Origin: Acidobacteriota bacterium
Lineage (GTDB): Bacteria > Acidobacteriota > Terriglobia > Terriglobales > Acidobacteriaceae
DNA length: 64,000 bases
Direction: 5' to 3'
Assembly: GCA_003225075.1 (NCBI GenBank)
Contig: QIAP01000045.1
Location: 1 to 64,000 of the forward strand
Position 1 is the stretch's first letter, and every line of letters starts with the position of its first letter. The translations under genes and the position numbers were made by a program. A model generated the notes under the pieces. It saw only the letters and a program-made list of their open reading frames with translations, was not told the DNA's origin and searched no databases. This document shows, piece after piece, positions 16,276-26,348 of this stretch.

Positions 16276-19008
16276 CTAGCGGCTCAGGGGCGCGACCTTC
16301 TTAGGCGTATTGTAGCCCTCAATACGCAGTGCGCCAGGTGCACTGCCGAGAGCGGAAGTCGCAAACTTAGCCACAATTGTTCGGACCTCATGCGGAAATA
16401 CAGTCATGTAATTGTCATCGTAGGTGATGGGCAGGACTTCCTCGCCATCCGCTCCCTTTGTGACCTCCGCCCGCAAGAAAAACGCGACGCGATTAGAGCG
16501 ATTTGTAAGGACGATTTTCGCGACACTCTCGCCGTTCGCTCCGGAAACGTCGCCGGACACCGCAACATCGCTCCGCAGCATGGTATTCAGCGCTGACATG
16601 TCCGCCCACTTCGCGAGCGTGGTCTTAAACTGTTCGTCATTCTTAGTCTCGCCTAGATCGTCATCCATCGTAGACCCCCAGTAGACGTTCTCGGCGAGGA
16701 TTGCAGCGTTTGCATTCCTGAGAAGACATCGCACAAAGTAGGTGGAACTGAGACCTGGAATGCGGGCGACCGTCACAGCTTCCGAGGAAGTATTTGGTTT
16801 CACGCTAAAATCTTTGATCTCCCTGAAATATTTTCGGCTGGAGTCGAGATTGTAAAACTCCACTATGACGCTCACGTGATCGAGGATTTCCGGCGTCTGG
16901 TTGGTCACGTAGAATTTCGCCTTGCTGCGGTCTCCGGTCGCGTAATAGTCCCAGACTATGTGAACAGGACGCAAAGCCTTCTTGGCGCCGAAGTACCCTC
17001 CCCCCTGCTTGAAATAGTCGTCGAACAAATGTCCAAAGAAAGATGGCCAGGGATTATTCATCATCCAGTGAACCATCATTTTGCGATTGGCCCAGTGAGT
17101 TGCATAAGTTTCATATTGGGCACGGACATCTTCGTAGTGAGCGAGCTGCGCCTTCCGGGAGAACTCTTCCACGCTACTCGATGCGCCGTAGCGTTTGCCG
17201 ATCACCCGCTGGATGTTCTCAAGCGTGTTATTGCCCTCGTTGGCGCCGGAGTGGAAGTACCAGTTCTCATTGATCGGCCATAGCTTGTCAGAGGGTATGA
17301 ACTTTTTGAGACTTTCGAGCGGCGGGATGGTCTCATTGTCGCCCTCTTCGGCAGAGGAGCCTCGTGCCGGTCCGTATTTGTCGCTGAACCAGTAATAAGG
17401 TGGCCGCCATACGTACGGGCCCGCCATATGGATGCCGCTCCAGGAACGGTTTACATGCGAGACGGTATCCACCACAGCATTTTGCCAGTGCAGTTCACTG
17501 AGAATTTGGTGATAGTCATTCAGCACAGGATCGGGTGGCAACCCATCACTTCCGCTCGCCCACAGCACCACCGCGGGATGTGAACGTAGCTCGCGAATAC
17601 GCGCTCGCAAACTGGCACGGGCGACCCATTGGTCTTCAGCATTCCAAAGTTCCCAATGCTCCCACTGCGCACAGCACATCCAGCCCAGCATGACTGGCAT
17701 ACCTTCGCGATCGGCTCGTTCGAGCATGGTATCGTCAGCAATCTTCAATTCCCAGCGAATCAGGTTAAGCCCGAGATCTTTGGCGTAGCGCATTATGTTT
17801 GCGTCGCGTTCCGGGTCGTTCCTGAAGAGCAGATCAGGCGAGTACACGCCGCCGCGGACAAGGTAGTCTCTGCCATTCACCTGTAAATAAAAGTTTCCAC
17901 CGTTCCCAATTTCCGGAAAGCTGTTGTCGGAATCACGGCGCTGCGTGATTTTTCGGATGCCGAATTCGATTGCGGTCGAGTCGGACATCTCGTCGCTATC
18001 TTTAGCCTTGAAACTAAGTTTCAGTTGATACAGATTCGGCTTACCCCACCGATAAGGCCACCATAGATCGGGATCAGCGACCGATAGCTGGGAGTAGTCG
18101 GCCGGCCCGAAAGCGATCTCCTGCCTTCCATTTCTAACCAGCTGAATGTCCCGTTGGAACTTGATGGTTGCCTTCCCAGGACGTGAGATTTCGCCGTAAA
18201 GCGTTCCCGCCAGTGGTTTCGACGTCTTGTTAGTCAGGTCGCAATAGACAGACAAAGAGGCAGGACTAGTCGCAGGCAGGGGCAAATCGGTGGTTACGTA
18301 CGGGTTTCGGATTGTCACTGCGCCGGTGCTGCTAAGAAATACACGCTTCCAGACGCCCGCGTTCCTGTCGGGCACAAAAGAGATGTCGAGATGCTTCTCC
18401 GGATCGTGATAACCCAGATATTTCCAGTTGATCCAATCCAGCCAGCTATCGCCTAGTTCAATGCCGTTTTCACCGCTCAAACTTTGTTCCGGCGTGACCT
18501 TCACGGCTAGCACATTAGGCCTGCCCGCCTGGATGAATTCCGTGACATTAAATTCGAACGCGTCGTACATGCCGACGACGGCGGCGCGGTTAGCGACCTT
18601 GTGTCCGTTCAGCCAGATGTCCGCCCTGTAATTTATTCCTTTAAAGATGAGTGAATAGACCTCTCGGCCGGGCGGAGCGACAAACGTCGTGCGATACCAC
18701 CAATCCTGCTTCCACAGGTCTCCGGGAGTAGCGAGGTTCATTCCGTAATACAAATTCTTGTAAACACCATTCTCTTCCAGAATCTGAAGCACCGTGGCCG
18801 GCATGTGTTTGACCGGGTACCAACGGGAAGCGTCGTAACCAGGCTCAGAGATCGCTGCGTCGTTACCGGTTACATTCTTGGCGGAGGTCATCCTCCATCC
18901 GCTTGCCAGTTCGGTGAGATTGGACGACTCACTTGCGAAAGACCGAGGCGCAAGAATGACGGCAGCTACAAACAGCGCTAGGCGCGCGGACGTACGGCTG
19001 CTCTTCAT
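16276..19008 (-). CDS. GH2 glycosidase, exo-beta-D-glucosaminidase-like
   Basis: This 910-residue secreted protein (signal peptide about 1-25) has a GH2 layout: a jelly-roll sugar-binding domain (about 30-235), Ig-like domain (about 236-350), TIM barrel (about 355-680) and C-terminal beta domains. Most GH2 enzymes use Glu in an NE pair as acid/base. Here the site reads VVLWASGSDG with Asp488, as in CsxA-type exo-beta-glucosaminidases, and the probable nucleophile is Glu554 (SSAEEGDNETIPP). That suggests release of terminal glucosamine from chitosan-like glycans; a mannosidase role remains possible. It starts 28 bases after the TonB receptor gene and is co-transcribed with it. Confidence 0.8.
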   Translation of the reverse strand: MKSSRTSARLALFVAAVILAPRSFASESSNLTELASGWRMTSAKNVTGNDAAISEPGYDASRWYPVKHMPATVLQILEENGVYKNLYYGMNLATPGDLWKQDWWYRTTFVAPPGREVYSLIFKGINYRADIWLNGHKVANRAAVVGMYDAFEFNVTEFIQAGRPNVLAVKVTPEQSLSGENGIELGDSWLDWINWKYLGYHDPEKHLDISFVPDRNAGVWKRVFLSSTGAVTIRNPYVTTDLPLPATSPASLSVYCDLTNKTSKPLAGTLYGEISRPGKATIKFQRDIQLVRNGRQEIAFGPADYSQLSVADPDLWWPYRWGKPNLYQLKLSFKAKDSDEMSDSTAIEFGIRKITQRRDSDNSFPEIGNGGNFYLQVNGRDYLVRGGVYSPDLLFRNDPERDANIMRYAKDLGLNLIRWELKIADDTMLERADREGMPVMLGWMCCAQWEHWELWNAEDQWVARASLRARIRELRSHPAVVLWASGSDGLPPDPVLNDYHQILSELHWQNAVVDTVSHVNRSWSGIHMAGPYVWRPPYYWFSDKYGPARGSSAEEGDNETIPPLESLKKFIPSDKLWPINENWYFHSGANEGNNTLENIQRVIGKRYGASSSVEEFSRKAQLAHYEDVRAQYETYATHWANRKMMVHWMMNNPWPSFFGHLFDDYFKQGGGYFGAKKALRPVHIVWDYYATGDRSKAKFYVTNQTPEILDHVSVIVEFYNLDSSRKYFREIKDFSVKPNTSSEAVTVARIPGLSSTYFVRCLLRNANAAILAENVYWGSTMDDDLGETKNDEQFKTTLAKWADMSALNTMLRSDVAVSGDVSGANGESVAKIVLTNRSNRVAFFLRAEVTKGADGEEVLPITYDDNYMTVFPHEVRTIVAKFATSALGSAPGALRIEGYNTPKKVAPLSR

Positions 19009-19036
19009 TTTGGAGATTACCTCGCTGTCTCGAGTT

Positions 19037-22000
19037 CTAAAACGAAAGCTTCAATGCGAACTGGACTTGGCGCGGGTCGCGAGCCGCGGTCAAGAAACCA
19101 AATTCTGGTGTGCCGAAGGTGGTGGTGTTGATCGAATTTTGAGGTCCGGACTTGGCAAATTGCAAATTGGGGTGATTGAACACGTTAAAAAATTCAGCGC
19201 GGAACTCGAGCCTGGTCCCCTCCGTGATGGGGAATATCTTGAAGAGGGAGAAGTCCCAGATCTGGTACCCAGGTCCTTGGACGGTGTTACGTCCCACATT
19301 TCCGAACGACCCAAAAGCAGGATCAGTGAATGCGCAGGCGTTAACCCAAGACGTCTGCACTCGGGTACGGTCGGCTGCGAGCCCACCCTGAGAGATGGTG
19401 AGTTGGCAGTTCGGATCAGGATTGGCTGGCACCGGACCGGCCTTGAAGGGGTCGCTGACCAGATCGGGCCGCGACTGGCCGTCAGAATTGGAGAAGCTGT
19501 TGGTATCGAGAATGGTGAACGAGTTTCCGGTCGAGAAACTTGTAATTCCACCAATCTGCCATCCCCCTACGATGTAATTGAGGGGGCCACTGGCGCCACT
19601 GAGCATGGCTTTGCCGTGGCCGAAAGGCAGCTCGTAGAGATAACTCAAAACTAGCCGGTGACGAATGTCGAAGTCGGAGTTGCCATACTCTCGATTGGGC
19701 GTCTGATAGAAACGAAAGTCGCCACCGTTTTGCGCCCCGAGATCAGCACTCGAGGCGATATCCATGGCGTGGGCCCACGTATAGGACGCGAGGAAGGTGA
19801 GTCCGTGCGAAAAACGCTTCTCGGCCCGCAATTGCAGGGAGTGGTAGTTGGACTGTCCGGCGGAACGGAACCATCCGATGAAGCCATCAATAGGCGGGAA
19901 GGGGCGCCGTGTATCCAAAGGCGGGGGGTTGGGGCTGGGATCAGGCAGCGCCTGATTGCCGTTCAGATAGATGTATTGCTTGAGTCCCCTCGACCCGGCA
20001 TAGGTGGCTTCAAACACAGTATTGGCGGGCAGCTCGTACTGGGCGGAAAGGTGCCACTGCTGCATGTAGGGAGTAACCAGATGCGGATCAATAGAAAACA
20101 GCAGCGGAGTATTGGGATCGATCAAGGCATTTGCGGGAAAGCCGGAGGCGAGCGTCGGTATGCCGGCACTGGCCAGGCTGCAATCCTGCACCGCGGGATT
20201 CGCGGTGGACTGGCCGCAAGGGTTATTGAAATTTTGAATCGTGAAAAAGGGCGGATTGAAACCCATGCTTGGATTGGAATAAGGACCAGCTTCGCTGCCT
20301 CCATAGAAAACACCGTAACCGGTGCGGATTACTAGTTTCTCGGTAGCCCGATAAGCCAATCCGATCCTTGGCGCGAAATTATTGAGATCCGGCGGAATCA
20401 ATCCCGGGCTGGCGATCGCTCGAATTGGAATGATGCTGAACAGGGTCGGCGTCAACTGCACGTTGACACCTTTGGGCACAATCAGGCTGTCGGTCGCCAA
20501 ATCAAAGGTGGCCATCTGATTGTGTCTTTCCTTAACGGTGGTGAATAACTCGTAGCGCAGGCCTAGATTCAGAGTGAGTTTGGGTGTGACCTTCCAGTCA
20601 TCCTGCACATAAAAGGCATAGACCGGGCGGTGATAGTCGATGTTGTGCAGGTTATTGATGCTGCCCCCATCAGACAGACCAATTAGGAATGAAGCAAAGC
20701 CTGAGCCGCCATTCCCCTGCGCGGCCGGGTTATCGGTAAAAACTGGCCCGAAATCCAGGGTTCCACGCGGGGCTGCGGGCTGGAAAATGGTGAACTCTTC
20801 AGCCCGAATTTCGGTCCCAAGCTTGATCGCATGCCCGCCATGAACCCAGCTTAGATTGTCGAGCAGGCTATAGCTGTTTTGAATCTCGTGCGAAGGCAGG
20901 AACGTGGGACTGCCGATTTGGGAGACGTCGCTGAAAGTAAGTTGTGGCAATCCGCCATTGTCCGGGACGTTGGGGATGCCGGGAAATGGAATCCCCAGGA
21001 GTTGTTCGCTGGTCTTATTGAAGTTGATTTGGTTACGCTGCGAGTTAATACGGTTGTAGCCCAGACGGAATTCGTTGCTCAATTCTGGACGGAAAAGATG
21101 CGTCCAACTGGTGGCGAAGCTGCGGTACGCATTGTCCTCTATGCCACCGAAGAAGCCGCCACCATCGCCATTCGTGGTGTTGAAAGGACCCGGGATGACA
21201 CTGGGCTGGTCTTCGTAGCTGAAACGGAAGAACCCGTTATCATTTTCCGTATATTTCTGGTCAATGCGAACGTCGAAGTTGTTCCGGGTTTCTTGCCGCA
21301 CTGGATTCGACAGAAAATTAAACCCATTGCCATTTACATTGGGCTGCGGAAACAATTGTGTGATCGCGAGAGCCAGGGGATCAACCTGGGATTGCGGAAT
21401 CAGGTTTACCGGGTTGCCACTTCCGTCATAGCCGCCGAAGGGAACGCCGCAAAGACCGCTGAGATAGGCACCATTTGCCTGGGTCTGGCGGGTATCAAAA
21501 ATTTCGCCGGCATAGGTGGGATGTCCGGCGCAATCGAGAGCGGGAATCAGGGTTGTTCCGTCCGCCGCTAAAGCCTGTTGCGGACTACTCAAGTCAAGCT
21601 GGGAAGAAAAATCTCCGGAACGTTGTGCCAGGGTGGGGACAGTTGAGGTCAGCGTTTGCGCCTGACGAATCCGCAGCCCTTCGTAGTCTACGAAGAAGAA
21701 GGTGCGATTGCGCACCAGGGGGCCACCAAAGGTAAAGCCGAATTGATTTTGTTTATAAGGGGCGATACGGCTGTTGGGATCATCAAAAAAGTTCTTGGCG
21801 TCGAACTTCTCATTGCGTAAAAATTCGTAGACGCTGCCGTGAAATCGATTAGAGCCGGACTTAATCGTGGCATTGATAATGGCCCCATTGCCACGGCCGA
21901 ACTCCGCGCTGTATGCGTTGGTCTGAACCTTGAATTCTTCGAGCGCCTCAACCGAGGGCTGAATCACATAGTTTGTTTCGTTCAGCAGGTCGGGGAGATT

Positions 22001-22609
22001 GGAGTTATTGTCGACTCCATCGAGCAGAAAATTGTTTTGCAGAGAGCGTGCGCCGCCAGCCGAGAAGCCGAAGCCGCCTTCGTCGCGCGCACCCGGCTCG
22101 CTCGGCGCGGTGCCGGCAGTGAGAAGCGCAAGCTGGGCAAAGTTACGGCCATTGAGCGGCAGATTGGCCACCCGTTTGTTATCCACCACCTGGCCCAATT
22201 CAGAGGTTTCCGTTTCCAGCAGCGGGGCAGCGCCAGTGACTTCTATGGACTCGGAGATCTGTCCGATTTGCAGTGTTACATTGACCGCAATGCGTTGCTG
22301 GACGTCGAGATTGACGGGCGCAGAGACCGCCTTCTTGAATCCAGAGTGCTCAACCGTGACGGTGTATTGGCCGACTCGAAGGGGACTGGCCACGTACTCG
22401 CCGGCATCATTGGTCGTCGCCTCGAAGGTGCTGCCCCGCTCCACATCCGCGACCGTTACCTTGGCGTGGCTAACCACGGCACCGCTTTGGTCCCGGACCG
22501 TGCCCACGATGCTGCCAGCATCTTTCTGCGCCCATGCCGGTGCAGCCATAGCGACGATAACAGCAATGAGGGTGAAAACGATCAAGCGGAAACTAGACAG
22601 GTTCGACAT
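19037..22609 (-). CDS. TonB-dependent receptor with carboxypeptidase-regulatory domain (Oar-like)
   Basis: The mature protein follows a signal peptide ending APAWAQ. Residues about 30-110 form a carboxypeptidase-regulatory Ig-like domain (GSIVGTVRDQSGAVV). Next come a plug domain (NLPLNGRNFAQLALLTAG, LLDGVDNN) and a long outer-membrane barrel ending FALKLSF. About 1190 residues is normal for acidobacterial glycan-uptake receptors. The ATG at 22609 has GGAGG about 6 bases upstream and is preferred over 22639. It probably imports oligosaccharides for the GH2 enzyme next to it. A palindromic site lies upstream at 22706-22744. Confidence 0.9.
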   Translation of the reverse strand: MSNLSSFRLIVFTLIAVIVAMAAPAWAQKDAGSIVGTVRDQSGAVVSHAKVTVADVERGSTFEATTNDAGEYVASPLRVGQYTVTVEHSGFKKAVSAPVNLDVQQRIAVNVTLQIGQISESIEVTGAAPLLETETSELGQVVDNKRVANLPLNGRNFAQLALLTAGTAPSEPGARDEGGFGFSAGGARSLQNNFLLDGVDNNSNLPDLLNETNYVIQPSVEALEEFKVQTNAYSAEFGRGNGAIINATIKSGSNRFHGSVYEFLRNEKFDAKNFFDDPNSRIAPYKQNQFGFTFGGPLVRNRTFFFVDYEGLRIRQAQTLTSTVPTLAQRSGDFSSQLDLSSPQQALAADGTTLIPALDCAGHPTYAGEIFDTRQTQANGAYLSGLCGVPFGGYDGSGNPVNLIPQSQVDPLALAITQLFPQPNVNGNGFNFLSNPVRQETRNNFDVRIDQKYTENDNGFFRFSYEDQPSVIPGPFNTTNGDGGGFFGGIEDNAYRSFATSWTHLFRPELSNEFRLGYNRINSQRNQINFNKTSEQLLGIPFPGIPNVPDNGGLPQLTFSDVSQIGSPTFLPSHEIQNSYSLLDNLSWVHGGHAIKLGTEIRAEEFTIFQPAAPRGTLDFGPVFTDNPAAQGNGGSGFASFLIGLSDGGSINNLHNIDYHRPVYAFYVQDDWKVTPKLTLNLGLRYELFTTVKERHNQMATFDLATDSLIVPKGVNVQLTPTLFSIIPIRAIASPGLIPPDLNNFAPRIGLAYRATEKLVIRTGYGVFYGGSEAGPYSNPSMGFNPPFFTIQNFNNPCGQSTANPAVQDCSLASAGIPTLASGFPANALIDPNTPLLFSIDPHLVTPYMQQWHLSAQYELPANTVFEATYAGSRGLKQYIYLNGNQALPDPSPNPPPLDTRRPFPPIDGFIGWFRSAGQSNYHSLQLRAEKRFSHGLTFLASYTWAHAMDIASSADLGAQNGGDFRFYQTPNREYGNSDFDIRHRLVLSYLYELPFGHGKAMLSGASGPLNYIVGGWQIGGITSFSTGNSFTILDTNSFSNSDGQSRPDLVSDPFKAGPVPANPDPNCQLTISQGGLAADRTRVQTSWVNACAFTDPAFGSFGNVGRNTVQGPGYQIWDFSLFKIFPITEGTRLEFRAEFFNVFNHPNLQFAKSGPQNSINTTTFGTPEFGFLTAARDPRQVQFALKLSF

Positions 22610-22705
22610 GGCGGTCCTCCCATAGATCCCAGGTTTCAAGCTGGAGGCTGCTGACGGAATCCGCGGTCATTTTGCTTTTTGCACACGAATGCCGCATTTG
22701 CTGTA

Positions 22706-22744
22706 TAGTTACGAACGCTTACTTTTACTTTCGTTACGTAACTA
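22706..22744. promoter_or_regulatory. Palindromic operator candidate between divergent genes
   Basis: TAGTTACGAACG (22706-22717) is mirrored by CGTTACGTAACTA (22732-22744) with one extra base. The spacer CTTACTTTTACTTT contains repeated CTTT/ACTTT units. It lies in the 255-base gap between the TonB receptor and the amidohydrolase gene, about 100 bases from each start, so it could control both. The nearby DeoR-family regulator is a candidate binder; this is inference. Confidence 0.5.
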
Positions 22745-22864
22745 TTGTCAAGGAAAAAAAATAGGTCTTCGCTTCTCGTCGGCTGACGGCAGTCGCCGCG
22801 TCGCGCCTAAGTTTCCATTGCTGTAGACAGAGACGAGGAAATAACATTTCGCTTGAGGAATTCG

Positions 22865-24061
22865 ATGTCCGTACCCAAGTCCATTACTGTTCTCTTCTTT
22901 ATTTTTACCGTGACGGCGTTTGCCGGCGCACAAACTACGGATCAATCTTCTGCTCAGACATCTGCTCAGATCGGCTACAAGTCCGCCAAAGATGCAGACC
23001 AGAGGAAAACTCTGCTGCTGAAAGACTTTCACCCTGTATCCATGCTGCATGCTCCAGTGCACAAAATACATCGAGCGAAATATTACGTGATTGACGTGCA
23101 CAATCATGTAAATGACGCCATGGGAATCGAGGATTCCATGCCTCCGCAGCGTGTCATTGAGGTGATGGACAACGCCAACGTGAAAACCGTGGTCATTCTC
23201 ACCGGCATGTGGGGCGAAAAGCTGCAGAAGGTGCTTGACACGATGGTGAAGCCCTATCCCGGAAGGTTTATCGTTTTCACCCAAATGGACTGGTCGAAAA
23301 TTGATGATCCCAACTTCAGCCAGGAGATGGTGGCACAACTTGACGATGCCGTAGGCAGGGGCGCGCGCGGGCTTAAGGTACTAAAAGATTTTGGTCTCGG
23401 CGTGAAGGACAAAACAGGCAAGCTGATTACTGTGGACGATCCGCGTATGGATCCAGTATGGGAGGAATGCGGCCGGCTTGGCATCCCGGTATCGATTCAC
23501 GTCACCGATCCCGAGGCGTTTTTCCACCCCATCGACAACACCAATGAAAGGTATGAGGAACTGACCGACCATCCCGACTGGAGCTTCTACGGCCCACAAT
23601 TTCCCAGCAAAGTATCGATTCTGGAAGCGAGAGATCGGGTCATCGCCAGACATCCGCGTACTACGTTCGTGGCACTGCACCTGGCAAACTGGCCTGAGAA
23701 TCTCGATTATGTCTCTGGTGAGCTGGAAAAGTATCCCAACATGATGGTCGAGTTTGGCGCGCGCCAGGCGGAATTAGGACGGCAACCACGGCGCGCTAGA
23801 GATTTCTTCATTAAGTACCAGGACCGAATCATGTTTGGTACTGACAATGGCATGGCCGAAGAAATGTATCGCAACCATTTTCGCTGGCTCGAGACCGGCG
23901 ATGAGTATTTCGACTATTGGGGCTACCCGGGGCAGGGACGCTGGAAAATATACGGGATGGAACTGCCCGATCCGGTGCTGGAAAAGATCTACCACTTGAA
24001 TGCGGAGCGCCTATTTCGCCAATTCAACAGCTCAGCAAAGCTGCAAATGGGGGCCAAATGA
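22865..24061 (+). CDS. Secreted amidohydrolase-family protein (TIM-barrel metal hydrolase)
   Basis: The protein has a signal peptide (MSVPKSITVLFFIFTVTAFA) and an amidohydrolase-2-like barrel. Metal-site residues appear in VIDVHNHVND, a middle lysine block RGLKVLKDFG, SIHVTDPEAFF, and the late Asp in RIMFGTDNG. This group often acts as decarboxylases or lactonases; the substrate is not predictable. ATG 22865 is preferred over a TTG at 22853. Its TGA overlaps the ATG of the next gene (ATGA), so both form an operon for the glycan locus. A paralogue lies at 34730. Confidence 0.8.
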   Translation: MSVPKSITVLFFIFTVTAFAGAQTTDQSSAQTSAQIGYKSAKDADQRKTLLLKDFHPVSMLHAPVHKIHRAKYYVIDVHNHVNDAMGIEDSMPPQRVIEVMDNANVKTVVILTGMWGEKLQKVLDTMVKPYPGRFIVFTQMDWSKIDDPNFSQEMVAQLDDAVGRGARGLKVLKDFGLGVKDKTGKLITVDDPRMDPVWEECGRLGIPVSIHVTDPEAFFHPIDNTNERYEELTDHPDWSFYGPQFPSKVSILEARDRVIARHPRTTFVALHLANWPENLDYVSGELEKYPNMMVEFGARQAELGRQPRRARDFFIKYQDRIMFGTDNGMAEEMYRNHFRWLETGDEYFDYWGYPGQGRWKIYGMELPDPVLEKIYHLNAERLFRQFNSSAKLQMGAK

Positions 24062-26295
24062 GAAGACCTCTTTGTCTGACGCAAATTTCGTCCGCCTTCT
24101 GGAAATTGATTCTCATCTTGAGTGGGCCGATCCTGCTTACCGGCGGATGCGCGCGGACCGCGAAGACGCCGGCGGAAGCTCCGTCAGAACCGTCCAAGAT
24201 CACGGTGGTCGTAAATGCTGGTGGTCCGATTGTTTTAACTACCAGTACCGCGGAATTTCAGATTCTTCCCTCCGGGTACGTGCAAGCTTCGCTGTTGAAG
24301 GCTGGCCAGAAACTTAGCCTGGATGAGCCTCGCCAGGGCAGCTTGGGAGGGAGCGATTATGTGGTGCAAGCGGGAAAAGAATTACATTTCACTTCCGATT
24401 TCAGTCAGGCGAAGGTGACCGAGTCCATCGGGAAGCTCGGCCGGGGCAAACGCGTCGAAATTCCTGCGCAACCCCTCGGCCCTTCGGGCACAAGTCTTGG
24501 GCGGACATTACAGGTCGAAGTTTACGATGACTTTCCCAATCTCCTGCTCAGTAGTGTGGCATACACGAACACCGGAAGCTCGGAATACCACGTTGATAGC
24601 ATCGTGGAGCAGCAACATCGCTTCGACGCCCACCAGGAAAAGGGGCGCCCCTACGACATGTGGTCGTATCAAGGTTCCAGTTATGAGTGGGGCAAGGATG
24701 ACATCGTCAAACTCGCGAGCGGATTCTCCCAGCCAAACATCATGGGAGCAATGGTAAAAGGCGGCTACGGCGGTGGTATTCCCGTGGTTGCGTTCTGGAC
24801 AGCAGCCGTGGGCGAGGCTATCGGGCACGTGGAGACGCTTCCTTTGTCGTTGTCGCTGCCCGCCAAGGTCGAGCAGGACGAGCGGGTCGTCACATCGGTC
24901 ACCATCCCGGCAAATACAACTCTCAAGCCTGGTGAGAGTTATTCAACCCCGCGCAGCTTTGTGGCTATCTATTCTGGCGACTTCTACGAGCCGCTGCGTC
25001 TGTGGTCAAGCGTGCTTCAAAAAGAAGGGTGGGAGATTCCCAAGCCGTCGAATGAGGCTTACAACGTGAGCTGGTGTGGGTGGGGATACGAATTTAATGT
25101 CACGCCTGCACAAATGCTGGGCACCATTCCTAAGCTGAAAGAATTCGGCATCAAGTGGGCAACTCTGGATGACCGCTGGTTCGACACCTATGGCGACTGG
25201 AATCCGCGGCCGGACACTTTTCCCGGCGATTCCATCAAGAAGATGGTGGACGACTTTCACAAGCAGGGCGAGTTGGTACAGCTTTGGTGGCTGCCATTAG
25301 GCGCTGAGGACGCGAAAGGCAAGTGGGAGTCACACAAGTACATCGTGTCCAAGGTGGCGCAAGAGCATCCCGATTGGTTCATCCTCAACAAGGACGGCAA
25401 ACATGCGCGCATCACGCGTGACTTGGCCGCGTTATGTCCAGCCGTCCCCGAAGTACAGGCCTATTACAAGCAGTTGACGGAGAAATTTATTCGCGATTGG
25501 GGCTTCGATGGTTCCAAGCTGGACAATATTTATAGCGTGCCGATGTGTTACAACCCCGCGCATCATCACAAGTCGCCGCAGGATTCAGTCAATGCGGTGG
25601 CTGACGTCTACAAGATTATCTTCCAGACGACGCGGGCGATTAAGCCGGAGAGTGTGACCCAGAGCTGTCCTTGCGGAACGCCGCCTTCGCTGGCCTGGCT
25701 GCCATACATGGACCAGGCGGTCACTGCCGATCCTGTCGGCGCAGTGCAGGTGCGTCGCCGCATCAAGATGTACAAAGCGCTGCTGGGTCCCGAAGCAGCG
25801 GTGTATGGCGATCACGTAGAACTTTCGGCGATGACACGCGTGGGAAACAACTGGACTGAGCATGGAAATGATTTTGCCTCGACCGTTGGCACGGGCGGCG
25901 TGGTGGGAACAAAATTCGTCTGGCCTGATCCCGGTCCGAAATATAAAGCGGTGCTGCTCACTCAAGACAAAGAAGCACAGTGGAAGAAATGGATTAGTCT
26001 TTACAACCAGAAGATGCTGTCCAAGGGCAACTTCCGCAACCTCTATGTTTACGGCTACGACGTGCCCGAGGGCTATGCCATAGAGAAGAACGACAAAATG
26101 TATTACGCGTTCTTCGCCCCCGGTTCCGCAGCCTGGAAAGGCGAGGTCGAATTGCGTGGGCTCAAGCCAGGTTCATATCACGTAGTTGACTATGCGGACG
26201 GAAAGGATTTGGGCACCATCGAGGCCACAGCGGATAAAGCACCTCGATTGGCCACTGAGTTCAAGGAGCATCTGTTGCTAGAGGTATCGAGATAG
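24058..26295 (+). CDS. GH36-like alpha-galactosidase lipoprotein
   Basis: From ATG 24058 the 745-residue product has a lipobox LTGGC with Cys31, so it is an outer-membrane or periplasmic lipoprotein. A beta-sandwich N-domain is followed by a TIM barrel with WATLDDRWFDTYGDW and, near residue 490, GFDGSKLDNIYS, the KxD nucleophile motif of GH36/GH27 clans. A late acid is likely in YGDHVELSAM. It should cleave terminal alpha-galactosyl or alpha-N-acetylgalactosaminyl residues. The start overlaps the amidohydrolase stop by 4 bases. An upstream extension to 23917 lies inside that gene and is rejected. Confidence 0.82.
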   Translation: MRRPLCLTQISSAFWKLILILSGPILLTGGCARTAKTPAEAPSEPSKITVVVNAGGPIVLTTSTAEFQILPSGYVQASLLKAGQKLSLDEPRQGSLGGSDYVVQAGKELHFTSDFSQAKVTESIGKLGRGKRVEIPAQPLGPSGTSLGRTLQVEVYDDFPNLLLSSVAYTNTGSSEYHVDSIVEQQHRFDAHQEKGRPYDMWSYQGSSYEWGKDDIVKLASGFSQPNIMGAMVKGGYGGGIPVVAFWTAAVGEAIGHVETLPLSLSLPAKVEQDERVVTSVTIPANTTLKPGESYSTPRSFVAIYSGDFYEPLRLWSSVLQKEGWEIPKPSNEAYNVSWCGWGYEFNVTPAQMLGTIPKLKEFGIKWATLDDRWFDTYGDWNPRPDTFPGDSIKKMVDDFHKQGELVQLWWLPLGAEDAKGKWESHKYIVSKVAQEHPDWFILNKDGKHARITRDLAALCPAVPEVQAYYKQLTEKFIRDWGFDGSKLDNIYSVPMCYNPAHHHKSPQDSVNAVADVYKIIFQTTRAIKPESVTQSCPCGTPPSLAWLPYMDQAVTADPVGAVQVRRRIKMYKALLGPEAAVYGDHVELSAMTRVGNNWTEHGNDFASTVGTGGVVGTKFVWPDPGPKYKAVLLTQDKEAQWKKWISLYNQKMLSKGNFRNLYVYGYDVPEGYAIEKNDKMYYAFFAPGSAAWKGEVELRGLKPGSYHVVDYADGKDLGTIEATADKAPRLATEFKEHLLLEVSR

Positions 26296-26348
26296 CAGGT
26301 TGTTTGGGTTCGTCCCTCCAGCGAGTTAATGACCATTTAACTCACCGT

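Noticed and set aside
21839-22654. 271-residue ORF antisense to the TonB receptor
   Set aside because: The receptor on the other strand has clear domains; this ORF shows none.
23917-24057. Upstream extension of the GH36-like gene
   Set aside because: It lies inside the amidohydrolase gene, and the ATGA-coupled start at 24058 gives a proper lipoprotein signal.
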